DNA of 64,000 bases from assembly GCF_000381265.1 (NCBI RefSeq), contig NZ_KB906253.1:310001-374000 (forward strand). Direction: 5' to 3'. Under the pieces are notes generated by a model. It was not told the origin of the DNA, did not search any database, and was given only the letters and a program-made list of their open reading frames with translations. This stretch comes from Curvibacter lanceolatus ATCC 14669 (lineage in GTDB: Bacteria; Pseudomonadota; Gammaproteobacteria; Burkholderiales; Burkholderiaceae_C). How positions within the stretch are numbered: the first letter of the stretch is position 1; the number at the start of each line of letters is the position of its first letter. Positions 23,801-31,708 of the stretch are shown in pieces. A program made the translations under genes and the position numbers.

Positions 23801-26800
23801 GCAGCACCTCGGCCGGCGGGCGCAGCGCCGGCTGTGCATACAGCACGGCGCCGGCCAGCCGCCCATAGAGCTGGGCGTCGGCTTCGCTGGCGTTGATCTG
23901 CTGCAGGTTCACCCAGCTGTGCGTCCAGGCCAGGTCGAACACCCGGTCGGCCAGGTGCTTGTCGCGGTATTTGTCGATCAGCCCCATGGCCTGGTCGCGG
24001 GTGTCGGCCATGCCGGTGACCATATCGAGGGTGATGGTCTGCTGCGGCTCCAGTGTGATGCGGTGGCGGATCGCCACGATCGGGTCCAGCACCGCACCCG
24101 CGCTGCCCGACAGCGGGGCGTGGCTGTTCAGGGCCTGGGGTGACTGCAGGCTGCGGGTGCGGCCGATGAAGCGGCGGCGGTCGGTCTCGAAGCTGGTCTG
24201 CGAGCTGGTGCCGCCGTGCACCACCACCAGGTGCATCAGCCACACGGCGGCTTCGGTGCTGGCGCGCGGTCGGCGCGTGCAGACGATGGCCTGGCGCGCC
24301 GGCACGATCTCGGTCTGCACGAACAGCTTGCTGAAGGCCGGGTGCTGACTGTCGCCACCGGCCGGGGCCAGCACCACCTCGGCATAGCTGGTGACTTCGA
24401 GGGTGCGGCGCTCGCTGGCGTTGTTGCGGATGTGCAGGCGGCGCAGTTCGATGTCGTCTTCGGGCGAGACGGCCATCTCGGCGTGCACGTCGTAGTTCAG
24501 GTCGCGGCGGCGGAACTCCACCCGGCCTTCCGAGAAGATCGCCTGGTAGCTGCTGGGCTCCCGGCAGGTTGGCTGGTGCCCCACCGACCAGAACTCGCCG
24601 CTGGCTACATCGCGCAGGTAGCAGAACTGGCCCCAGGGGTCGCGGGTGGGGTCTTCGCGCCAGCGGGTCACGGCCAGGTCTTTCCAGCGGCTGTAGCCGG
24701 CGCCATTGTGGGTCAGCATCACGTGGTAGCGGCCGTTGGACAGCAGTTGCACCTCGGGGGCCTGGCGTTCGGGTTCGGTGATGATGCGCATGGGAAGGAC
24801 CGGCCCGGTCGAGGGTGTGCGGGTGGCGCTGCTGGCCGCGGTTTCGTGCTGCAGCCGGGTCGGGTTGGGAATGCGCTCGTGCAGCAGCAGAGCGCTGGCG
24901 CGCAGGGCCGGTACGGCCATGAAGCGGCGCTGCATGGGCTGGCCCAGCAAGGCGTGCCCCAGGGCCAGCAGGCTCATGCCCTGGTGATGCGCCATGAAGG
25001 ACTGCACGGTGGCGCTGGTCTTGCCGCGGGGCACGCGGGCGGCGGTGAAATCGATCGCCTCGTACAGGCCGTAGCGGGTGTTCAGGCCCATGCCGGCCAG
25101 GCGTTGCAGGTTCTGGCAGGCCGCCTGGGGGCTCACCAGCAGGGCCAGTGCCGTGGCGTAGGGGGCCACCACCAGGTCTTCGGCCAAGCCCCGCTTCAGG
25201 CCGGTGCCCGGCACGCCGAAGGCGCGGTAGCGGTAGTTGAGGCTGGCATCCACCGCGTTGTAGCCCGATTCGGAAATGCCCCAGGCCACACCCCGGCTGG
25301 CGCCGTAGGCCACCTGGCGTTGCACAGCCGACAGGCAGGTCTGGTCGAGCAGGCTGTTGGCCAGGCTGGGCATCACCAGCAGCGGCATCAGGTACTCGAA
25401 CATCGAGCCGCTCCAGGACAGCAGGATGGGCGGGCCCCCCACCGAGGTCAGCAGGCGGCCCAGGCCGAACCAGTGCTCTTGCGAGAGCTGGCCCTGGGCG
25501 ATGGCCACATAGCTGGCCAGGCGCGACTCGGAGGCCAGCAGGTCATAGCAGCCCTCGTCCAGCCGGTGCTGCTCCACGTCGTAGCCGATGGTCAGCAGGT
25601 GGCGTGTGGGATGGCTCAGAAAGGCCCATTGCATCTGGCTCAGGGCCAGCACCTGGGCGGCCAGTTCGTGCAGTTCGGCCTGGCGCAACTGGGCCCGCTG
25701 GCTGGCCAGGCCCACCAGGGCGCGCACATCGGGCAGGGCGCCGATGGCGGCGGCGCTGCCGGGGTAGGGGGCCAGGGTCATGCCGGTGTCGGCACGGGTG
25801 CCGGTGGCGAAGGCGAGGCCCAAGCCGGCCAGCTCGCCCAGGCTGGGCAGGCTCAGCAGGCGGTGCGGCAGCAGGGCGTCGGCCTGGCTGCACCAGGGCA
25901 GCAGGGTCTGCAGCTCCTGGCGCCCGTCCTGGATCTGGGCCAGCAGCACGCCGGCCCAGTGGTGCATCTCGGCGTGGGGGCTGTGGCTGGCGTCGGGGGT
26001 CGGGTTGTCGGGCCCGGGCGCCAGGCATTGGGCCTGCAGCACGACGCAGGACTCGCTCAGGCGCTGCAGGCTGGCCAGCAGGGCCGAAGGGCTGGCGTAC
26101 AGGCCGGCCCCGGGCTGGGCTGGCTGGCTGGCGGGTGCGGTGGCGGGTGTGGTGGCGGGTGTGGTGGCGGCGGATCCGCCTTCGCGCGCTGCGTCCTGGG
26201 CGGCCAGGGCCTGGTCCAGGCGCTGCTGCAGGTTGCGCAGGGCCTGGATCAGGGCGGGCGGGGTGTGTGCATCGGCCTGCTCCTGCAGCACGCCCAGGGT
26301 GTCGCCCAGGCCATCGAGCAGGCGCGGGCTCAGGCAGGGGCCTTCGGCCAGGGCCAGCAGGCCGGCGTGCAGGGTCAGCAGGTGGCCGGCCAGGTTGCCG
26401 CTGTCGACCGATGACACATACAGCGGTGGCAGCGGTTGCAGGCTCAGGGTGTCATACCAGTTGTAGAAGTGGCCCTGGTGGCGCGGCAGCGCGTGCAGGG
26501 TGGCCAGGGCGTTGCGGGTGCGCTCGATCAGGCCGGCAGTGCTCAGGTAGCCGAAGTCGTTGGCGGCCAGGTTGGCCAGCAGCGACAGGCCGATGTTGGT
26601 GGGCGAGGTGCGGTGGGCCAGCTTGGCCTGGGGCTGCTCCTGCTGGTTGTCGGGTGGAAGCCAATGGTCGGTGGCGGTTACAAAGGTCTCGAAGAAGTGC
26701 CAGGTGCGGCGTGCCAGGCGGCCCAGAAAGCGGGCCTGTGCCAGGTTCAAGGGGGCCTGCTCTTCGCGCAGGGGTCGACTGAGGTAGGCGTTGGCCAGCG

Positions 26801-29800
26801 GGGCCAGGGCCCACAGCAGCAGCACCGGGGCGCCCACCCACAGGGCGCCGGGCCGGTACAGAGCCAGGGCGGTGGCGGTCAACACGGCCAGTGCCGGGGC
26901 CGGCCACAGGCCCTGCCAGATGGGTTGCCACGTGGGTCGCCAGGCGATGCGAGGGCGGGCCTGCGCCGTCACGGCCGGGGTGGCGACGCCGGTCACGGGC
27001 GCCGGGGCCTCGTGGCTGGCCTGCCATTCCAGCAGGTCGTGGTGGCTCAGGTGCAGGCGCACCTGGGTGCGCAGCAGCGCGTCCAGGCTGTACCAGGCCT
27101 CGAAAGGCAGGCAGGCCAAGGTGAACAGGCCTTGTCGGCAGCGCAGCAGCAGGGCCTCCAAGATCAGTGTGGCGTGCTGGTCGGCGGTGGCCTCGTCGGG
27201 CTTGCGCACCGCCTGCAGCGCGGCATTGGCCAGCGCGGGGAAGAACAGAATCCCCAGCACGCCCAGGGTCCAGCCCACCGCCTGGGGCAGCAGGGCCCAG
27301 CCCGCCAGCAGCAGGCCCAGCAGGGCCGGTGCCACCAGGCTGCGGCGCAGGTTGTCGAGCAGCTTCCATTGCGACAGGGGGCTCAGCGGGTTCAACCCGC
27401 GTCCGCCGCGGGCCAGCGGCACCCGGGCCCAGGCCCAGGCCGCCACCTGCCAGTCGCCCCGGATCCAGCGGTGGCGGCGCTTCACGTCACTCAGGTACAG
27501 GGCGGGCATGTCTTCGTACAGGATCACGTCGCTGACCAGGCCGCAGCGCGCGTAGCAGCCCTCCAGCAGGTCATGGCTGAGGATGCGGTTGTCGGGAAAG
27601 CGCCCGCTCAGGGCCTGCTCGAACACGGCCACGTCGTAGATGCCCTTGCCGATGTAGGAGCCTTCCTGGAACAGGTCCTGGTAGACGTCCGAGGCGGCGC
27701 CGGTGTAGGGGTTGACGCCCTGGTCGCCGCCGAACAGGCGTGCATAGCGGCTGCGGTTGGTGCTGGGCAGGGTGGCGGCCATACGCGGCTGCAGCAGGCC
27801 ATAGCCCTGGGTGACACGTTGGGCCAACGGGTCGTACTGGGCCTGGTTCAGAGGGTGGGCCAGGGTGCTGACCAGGCGCTGGGCCGCATCGCGTGGCAGC
27901 TGGGTGTCGGTGTCCAGCGTGATCACGTAGCGCACGCCGCGCAGGGCGGCGGTGTCGCCGACGATGAGCGAGAAGTCGGCCCCGTCACCGCCCAACAGCC
28001 AGGCATTGAGCGCGGCCAGCTTGCCGCGCTTGCGCTCGAAGCCCATCCAGGCGGGCTCGGCGGGGTTCCAGCAGCGTGGGCGGTGGAACAGGCCAAAGGG
28101 CTGGGGCTGTGCGGGCTGGCCATGGCGCAGGTTCAGCGCCTCGATGCGCTGGCGCAGGCGGGCCAGGGCGGGGGCATCGGCTGGCAGTTCTTGCTGGGTG
28201 GCGTCGGGCGGGTCGCTGAGCAGGGCAAAGTGCAGCTGGGGGTCGGTGTTGGCCAGAAAGCGCAACTCCAGCGATTCGGCCAGCCGGTCGGCGCCCGCCT
28301 CGGAGCCCAGCAGGCAGGGCACCACCACCAGCGTGCGCGACTCAGCAGGGATGCCGTGGGCATAGTCCATGCGGGGCAGCCGCTGGGGGCGCGCCAGCAG
28401 GGTGGCGCACCAGTTGACGATGGTGACGGCCAGCTGGCTGCAGCCCAGGGCCATGCCCAGGCTGGCCAGGATCAGCAGCACGGGGCCGCCTGCGGCCAGC
28501 CGGGTGCCGGCCAGCATGTGCACGCTGGTGAGCAGTGTGAGCAGGGCGATGCTGCCCAGGTACAGCGCCAGCATGGCGTTGGGGCGGGCCAGCAGGGGCA
28601 GTCTGGAGGGGGGGCTTGGTGCCTTGGACACTGCTTCATTCGGGCTCTGGCCCGGGCGGGGCGTGCTGAGTTGCTGCAGTTGCGGCAGGCCCTGGTCGAT
28701 CAGGTAGTAGCCCACGTGCGAGAGTCGACCTGGCGCAAGCCGCCCCGGCGCCGCGGGCAGGGCCGCGGCCTGGCGGGCCAGGGTGACGGCCTGGCGGGCC
28801 ACCTCGACCTCGCTGAGGTGGCTGCGCCGGGCCAGGCGCTCGACCGCGTGGCGGTAGCGGTCGCGGGTGGCAAAGTCCATGCGGCCGTACAGGCCGCCAG
28901 GGTCGTCCTGCAGCGTGTGCTCCACTGCGCTCATGGCTTCGACGAAATCGCGCCAGTCGGTGGCGCCCAGCAGGCGCAGGCTGGCGATGCTGTTGCTGAT
29001 CGACAGCTGGCTGGCGGCCTGGTGCTGGGTTTCGACCTGCACCACCTGTTCGATGGACAGGCCGCTGTCGGCCAGGTGCAGCTCGATCCAGTTCAGGGGC
29101 ATGGCCAGGGTGGCACCCTGGCCGCGCAGGCGGCGCACCAGTTCGGCCACGAAGGCGCCCGCCAGCGGCGGGTCGGTGCGGGCCATGTCGGCCACCACCA
29201 GGATCAGGTGCTTGGGGTCGGTCTGGGCGGCGGCGCTGAGCTGGTCGGCCCAGGCCGTGGCGCGGCTGCGTTGGCTCAGGTCGGCAGCGATGCGCTCGCC
29301 CACACGGCGCAGGTTCTCCAGCATGGCCAGGCGCAGCATGATGGGGATGGCCCACAGCTCGCCCAGGCGCAGCAGGTCCACCCCCTGGTAGGCCTGGATC
29401 AGGCGGCGCAGGGCGTCCAGGTCGAGGCGGCCGTCGCCATGCGAGATGGCTTCCAGCGCCATGTCGTAGACCCGCGGGCAGCCCTTGGAGGGGCCGCTGC
29501 CCAGCAAGGGCAGGGCGCGGCTGTAGCGCTTGGAGAAATGCAGCCTGGCGGTGCGGATCTGCTCCTCGATCAGGTAGAAGTTGTCCAGCAGCCACTCGCC
29601 TGCGGGCGGGACGGCGCTCTGGCCGTCCACCGCCTCGCGCAACTGGGCGTAGGTCTGGTCCAGCACCTTTTCGTTGTCGGCCAGGCGCGCCAGCAGCAGG
29701 TCGGGGCCAGTGTGCAGGCTGCCGCGGTGGCGCTGCGCCAGGGTTTTGCCGTGCCGCTCCATCTGCTCGCTGTTGAACAGGTCGGCCTGCAGGGGGGGGG

Positions 29801-29891
29801 CGGCAAAGATCGCCTGTGCCGGCGCAGCGGCGTGTGGCAAGCCGGGCAGGTGGCGCAGCAGAGCGCGCAGAAAGGCAGGCGTTGGGGGCAT
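20829..29891 (-). CDS. ndvB: Cyclic beta-1,2-glucan synthase-like giant protein (NdvB/Cgs type)
   Basis: 3020 residues, slightly longer than rhizobial/Brucella enzymes (~2800-2870). The N-terminal helical region (1-430) is followed by membrane spans (~440-510). The GT84 glycosyltransferase domain has LVVVPCLLGSEAGA near 530, VITLDTDTQLPRDA near 655-668 and RRHRWIRGDWQVAAW near 805-818, then more spans (850-930, 1040-1075). The putative glucoamylase-like domain (PF10091 type) contains SESGYNAVDASLNYRYRAFG near 1535 and FMAHHQGMSLLALGHALLG near 1630. The C-terminal GH94 phosphorylase-like domain carries GSGDWNDGMNLVG near 2670 and RENGGQYTHAAIW near 2830. A Thr-Pro-Ala linker interrupts near 1240-1260. 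The product would be a periplasmic cyclic glucan for osmoadaptation or biofilm. No exporter gene (ndvA) is adjacent. Confidence 0.93.
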   Translation of the reverse strand: MPPTPAFLRALLRHLPGLPHAAAPAQAIFAAPPLQADLFNSEQMERHGKTLAQRHRGSLHTGPDLLLARLADNEKVLDQTYAQLREAVDGQSAVPPAGEWLLDNFYLIEEQIRTARLHFSKRYSRALPLLGSGPSKGCPRVYDMALEAISHGDGRLDLDALRRLIQAYQGVDLLRLGELWAIPIMLRLAMLENLRRVGERIAADLSQRSRATAWADQLSAAAQTDPKHLILVVADMARTDPPLAGAFVAELVRRLRGQGATLAMPLNWIELHLADSGLSIEQVVQVETQHQAASQLSISNSIASLRLLGATDWRDFVEAMSAVEHTLQDDPGGLYGRMDFATRDRYRHAVERLARRSHLSEVEVARQAVTLARQAAALPAAPGRLAPGRLSHVGYYLIDQGLPQLQQLSTPRPGQSPNEAVSKAPSPPSRLPLLARPNAMLALYLGSIALLTLLTSVHMLAGTRLAAGGPVLLILASLGMALGCSQLAVTIVNWCATLLARPQRLPRMDYAHGIPAESRTLVVVPCLLGSEAGADRLAESLELRFLANTDPQLHFALLSDPPDATQQELPADAPALARLRQRIEALNLRHGQPAQPQPFGLFHRPRCWNPAEPAWMGFERKRGKLAALNAWLLGGDGADFSLIVGDTAALRGVRYVITLDTDTQLPRDAAQRLVSTLAHPLNQAQYDPLAQRVTQGYGLLQPRMAATLPSTNRSRYARLFGGDQGVNPYTGAASDVYQDLFQEGSYIGKGIYDVAVFEQALSGRFPDNRILSHDLLEGCYARCGLVSDVILYEDMPALYLSDVKRRHRWIRGDWQVAAWAWARVPLARGGRGLNPLSPLSQWKLLDNLRRSLVAPALLGLLLAGWALLPQAVGWTLGVLGILFFPALANAALQAVRKPDEATADQHATLILEALLLRCRQGLFTLACLPFEAWYSLDALLRTQVRLHLSHHDLLEWQASHEAPAPVTGVATPAVTAQARPRIAWRPTWQPIWQGLWPAPALAVLTATALALYRPGALWVGAPVLLLWALAPLANAYLSRPLREEQAPLNLAQARFLGRLARRTWHFFETFVTATDHWLPPDNQQEQPQAKLAHRTSPTNIGLSLLANLAANDFGYLSTAGLIERTRNALATLHALPRHQGHFYNWYDTLSLQPLPPLYVSSVDSGNLAGHLLTLHAGLLALAEGPCLSPRLLDGLGDTLGVLQEQADAHTPPALIQALRNLQQRLDQALAAQDAAREGGSAATTPATTPATAPASQPAQPGAGLYASPSALLASLQRLSESCVVLQAQCLAPGPDNPTPDASHSPHAEMHHWAGVLLAQIQDGRQELQTLLPWCSQADALLPHRLLSLPSLGELAGLGLAFATGTRADTGMTLAPYPGSAAAIGALPDVRALVGLASQRAQLRQAELHELAAQVLALSQMQWAFLSHPTRHLLTIGYDVEQHRLDEGCYDLLASESRLASYVAIAQGQLSQEHWFGLGRLLTSVGGPPILLSWSGSMFEYLMPLLVMPSLANSLLDQTCLSAVQRQVAYGASRGVAWGISESGYNAVDASLNYRYRAFGVPGTGLKRGLAEDLVVAPYATALALLVSPQAACQNLQRLAGMGLNTRYGLYEAIDFTAARVPRGKTSATVQSFMAHHQGMSLLALGHALLGQPMQRRFMAVPALRASALLLHERIPNPTRLQHETAASSATRTPSTGPVLPMRIITEPERQAPEVQLLSNGRYHVMLTHNGAGYSRWKDLAVTRWREDPTRDPWGQFCYLRDVASGEFWSVGHQPTCREPSSYQAIFSEGRVEFRRRDLNYDVHAEMAVSPEDDIELRRLHIRNNASERRTLEVTSYAEVVLAPAGGDSQHPAFSKLFVQTEIVPARQAIVCTRRPRASTEAAVWLMHLVVVHGGTSSQTSFETDRRRFIGRTRSLQSPQALNSHAPLSGSAGAVLDPIVAIRHRITLEPQQTITLDMVTGMADTRDQAMGLIDKYRDKHLADRVFDLAWTHSWVNLQQINASEADAQLYGRLAGAVLYAQPALRPPAEVLLRNQRRQSGLWSYAISGDLPIVLLRISDVAHIGLVQQLVRAHAYWRLKGLTVDLMIWNEDRAGYRQVLQEQILGLIASGLEANLAEKSGGIFVRVGEHISPEDRHLFLSVARVVLSDTGGTLAQQVAPPRGKELRRSKAPRLLSANPGPDERQGDGPAAVAGLQFDNGLGGFAADGQSYVVRLGRPGHPGTTPEPWVNVMANEQLGCVLSESGGSYTWFQNAHEYRLSPWSNDPVGDNSGEALYLRDEDSGRYWSPTPLPCGGGGATVVRHGFGHSRFEHAAQGIHSTLSVHVDATQSLKWSVLTLHNRSARVRRLSVTGYVEWVLGDLPSHTGQHVVTERDSATGALLAHNPYNNDFAGVRVFFDAGASSLQPGVSWSGDRTEFLGRQGSWRQPAAMNQAQLSLRLGAGLDPCAALRVPLELAPDESRQIVFRLGALQGLGPEGVAGPRDAAAAEASLQAVEQAWKRVLQPVQAHTPDPGLNLLFNGWLLYQTLSSRLWGRSGFYQSGGAFGFRDQLQDSMALAHSQPALARSHLLRAAARQFQEGDVQHWWHPPTGRGVRTRCSDDFLWLPQAVSHYLQLTGDVGVLAETLPYLKGRPVPADEEAYYDLPEASGESGSLYQHCCRALAHGLRFGAHGLPLMGSGDWNDGMNLVGIEGRGESVWLAFFLHDTLGRMAEMAEMAQLAHLPAGQGDPAQASAWRAQAATLAEQTEQHAWDGDWYRRAYFDDGTPLGSASNTECQIDAVAQSWSVLGGASTPAHQRAAMQAVGQRLVNRHFGYVALLDPPFDHGGLDPGYIKGYVPGVRENGGQYTHAAIWCAMAYARLGQAQQAWEVFDMVSPLRHAETAAGVARYQVEPYAVAADIYGVAPHQGRGGWTWYTGSAGWAYRLVLESLLGVQLAQGRLQLRPCLRPGWTGFKLQYQRQGTCYDIEVQAVPERPGLHELFCDGLLQGPEGIALQADQGVRQVLLRLGPGPGPEESLPPPASTA

Positions 29892-29939
29892 GGGCAGTGC
29901 GCACGGGGGCGCCAGAAGGAAACGAAGCGGGGCGGCAGG

Positions 29940-30047
29940 CTATTTCTTGCGCGGTGGCACAGGCGCCACGGCCGGCGGCGGGGGCTCGGGCTTTTTCACC
30001 TGCTTGGGCTTCTTGACTTCTTTGTTGCCGTTTTGTTTGTGCGACAT
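29940..30047 (-). CDS. Short Lys/Pro-rich conserved-type peptide
   Basis: 35 residues, from ATG 30047 to TAG 29940. It begins MSHKQNGNKEVKKPKQVKK and continues with a Pro-rich stretch and a PPRKK end. Small proteins with the N-G-N-K-E-x-K-K-P-K start are widespread in Proteobacteria, as I remember them. Coding with a sharp lysine bias in such GC-rich DNA supports it. It sits between the glucan-synthase start (48 bases downstream) and the DUF1488-like gene on the same strand. The function is unknown; the charge suggests nucleic-acid or membrane binding. Confidence 0.6.
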   Translation of the reverse strand: MSHKQNGNKEVKKPKQVKKPEPPPPAVAPVPPRKK

Positions 30048-30115
30048 GGGGGCTCCTGGGGTGGGAATGCGGTGGGGGGCGGGTGAGGTACGGTGATGAG
30101 GGCCACCGAGGCGCG

Positions 30116-30415
30116 TCAGGGCAGGGTGAAGTGCGCCTCGCGCAGCATCACGGGCTCGAGCGCCCCTTCGCCGAGGCGGCGCAGCACCACGGCGTGGATC
30201 TGCCGGCTGTGCGCCTGGAAGCAGGTCAGCAGATCGGCCTGGCTCTCGCCGGCACCGAAGTGGTGACGCAGCGCCTGGCGCGAGACGCTGGCATTGACCG
30301 CCGCGCCGGCCTTGGCCACCTGAAAGCGCACCGTGTCCGAGGGCTCGTGAAAGAAGGCCTCACTCAGGTGGGGGTCGGGCACGGGGGTGGGGGGGGCAGC
30401 GGGGTCGACCTGCAT
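30116..30415 (-). CDS. DUF1488-like small protein
   Basis: 99 residues from ATG 30415. The part TVRFQVAKAGAAVNASVSRQ, then ALRHHFGAGESQADLLTCFQ, then a helix ending IHAVVLRRL matches the layout of DUF1488 (strand, IS/VS-x-x-AL-x-x-HFGA, terminal helix). There is no signal or membrane segment. The function is unknown. It is in a row of minus-strand genes (BON lipoprotein, this gene, the 35-residue peptide, the glucan synthase), and the hairpin at 30478-30511 separates it from the BON gene. Confidence 0.72.
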   Translation of the reverse strand: MQVDPAAPPTPVPDPHLSEAFFHEPSDTVRFQVAKAGAAVNASVSRQALRHHFGAGESQADLLTCFQAHSRQIHAVVLRRLGEGALEPVMLREAHFTLP

Positions 30416-30477
30416 GGGGAATCCGTTCGGTCATGAGAAATGAGGCGGTGGGAGGGGCACCGGAGGGGGCGTGAGCC

Positions 30478-30511
30478 GGTGTGCGGGCTCGGGTGGTCCG
30501 GCCCGCACACC
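30478..30511 (-). terminator. Hairpin downstream of the BON lipoprotein gene
   Basis: A perfect 10-bp inverted repeat (GGTGTGCGGG / CCCGCACACC) with a 14-base loop lies 13 bases past the stop of the BON gene. There is no T tract, so it is a probable but not certain terminator. Confidence 0.45.
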
Positions 30512-30523
30512 TGGGGCCTGGGG

Positions 30524-30856
30524 TCATTTCAGGCGCATGTCGTCCGTCACAGCGGTCACGCCCTTGACTTCGCGGGCCAGGCGCACGGCCCGGTCGACGT
30601 TGCCTTGCGAACTCACGAAGCCGCTCAACTGCACGCGGCCCTTGAAGGTCTCGACATTGATCTCGGCCGATTTCAAGGTCGGGTCGTTGAAGATGGCCGC
30701 CTTCACCTTGGTGGTGATGGCGGTGTCGTCCACGTATTCGCCCGTGCCTTCGGTGCGCTGAGTGGCCGCGCAGGCGCCCAGCAGCAGGCTCAGGGTGAAT
30801 GCGCAGGCCAGGCCCAGACGGCGGCTGGTGGTGGTGAGAGTGGGGTGAAGGATCAT
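30524..30856 (-). CDS. BON-domain lipoprotein
   Basis: 110 residues. The lipoprotein signal ends in LSLLLGAC (Cys near 29). A single BON domain follows: YVDDTAITTKVKAAIFNDPT, then INVETFKGRVQLSGFVSSQ, then DRAVRLAREVKGVTAVTDD. Such proteins sit in the periplasm on the inner leaflet of the outer membrane and stabilise lipid under osmotic stress. A related lipoprotein with a BON domain is at 56962. The gene is divergent from the DUF4398/OmpA unit. Two motif copies lie in the shared upstream region, each 179 nt from one of the two starts. Confidence 0.9.
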   Translation of the reverse strand: MILHPTLTTTSRRLGLACAFTLSLLLGACAATQRTEGTGEYVDDTAITTKVKAAIFNDPTLKSAEINVETFKGRVQLSGFVSSQGNVDRAVRLAREVKGVTAVTDDMRLK

Positions 30857-31035
30857 GGTTCAGGTCTTTCAAGGTCAGGAGGAGGGGCCGGCTTCGCGTG
30901 TTCTGGCATCTCGGCCCCTGAAGGGCGTGCGGGCGCCAGGCTGCGCAAAACCGGGTGAACGCGGCGCAGGCCGCACGGGGTGCGGGCTGCTCCAGGGGCA
31001 CCGGCCCAGCATCGGGCATCAGGGGGGGCGTGTCG

Positions 31036-31049
31036 GTGCGGTGCATCAC
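31036..31049. promoter_or_regulatory. Inverted-repeat motif site 12 (GTGCG-GTGC-ATCAC)
   Basis: Partial match (eight of ten half-site positions), 179 nt upstream of the BON lipoprotein start (minus strand). Confidence 0.3.
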
Positions 31050-31074
31050 ACAAGGAGGGCGGGCGCTGTCGCTT

Positions 31075-31088
31075 GTGCGTTGCCATAC
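31075..31088. promoter_or_regulatory. Inverted-repeat motif site 13 (GTGCG-TTGC-CATAC)
   Basis: Followed by AG. The left half-site is perfect and three of five positions match on the right. It is 179 nt upstream of the DUF4398 lipoprotein start (plus strand), mirroring site 12 relative to the divergent gene. Confidence 0.35.
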
Positions 31089-31267
31089 AGACCCCGGGCG
31101 TGGGGGCCTCGACACTGATGGAAAGCGAGCCCCCTTGGAGACCGAACCCCGTCGGACGCAGGTCGCAGGGGGCGAGCCACGAGCGCCAGCCCTGGTTGCC
31201 GTTTTTCCTGCGGTGGCCCTCTGGGCCCGGTTTGCCCATTTCGTGTGCCTTCTTACCAGGAGACCCC

Positions 31268-31708
31268 ATGCCTTCACCGTCCTTGTCGCGGCCACAGTCG
31301 CGGCTGCTGTCTCCCTGCTCTGGCCTGCGCCGCTGGCGCCCCTGGCGTCTCTGGCTATGGCTGGCCTGGCCCGTGGCCTGCAGCCTGGGCGCCTGCAGCG
31401 GCTTGGGTGCCGCCCAGGCCCAGTGGAGCCGGGCCGAGGCCGCCCTGCGCCAGGCCGACCAACCCGCCGTGCAGGCCGATGCCCCGATCGAACTGGGCCT
31501 GGCCCGCGAGAAGCTGCAGCGGGCCCATCAGGCCCTGGGCGTGCAGGATGCGGCCATGGCCCAACGCCTGGCCGAGCAGGCCGAGCTGGACGCCCAGGTG
31601 GCCGAGGCCCATGCGCAGCGCGTGCGCCTGCGCCGCGAAGAGAACACCGCCAGGGCCCTGACCCTGAACCTGCAGGGGGCCGGGCGCTCTGCGGGAGCCC
31701 AGCCATGA
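31268..31708 (+). CDS. DUF4398-type lipoprotein
   Basis: 146 residues from ATG 31268. A long Arg/Trp-rich start leads to a signal with LAWPVACSLGAC as possible lipobox. The mature part is one long helical stretch (AEAALRQADQPAVQADAPIE, then LAREKLQRAHQALGVQDAAM) typical of DUF4398 lipoproteins, with conserved 'AP-E-L--AR-KL--A'. Such proteins often pair with an OmpA-like partner. That is so here: the stop overlaps the start of the OmpA-like gene (ATGA at 31705-31708). Confidence 0.8.
   Translation: MPSPSLSRPQSRLLSPCSGLRRWRPWRLWLWLAWPVACSLGACSGLGAAQAQWSRAEAALRQADQPAVQADAPIELGLAREKLQRAHQALGVQDAAMAQRLAEQAELDAQVAEAHAQRVRLRREENTARALTLNLQGAGRSAGAQP

Noticed and set aside
22059-30086. Long plus-strand open frames (up to 1216 residues) opposite the glucan synthase
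   Set aside because: They lie wholly antisense to a well-supported gene, have no known domains, and are low complexity (Gln/Gly/Ala/Val-rich). They are mirror frames caused by high GC at third codon positions.
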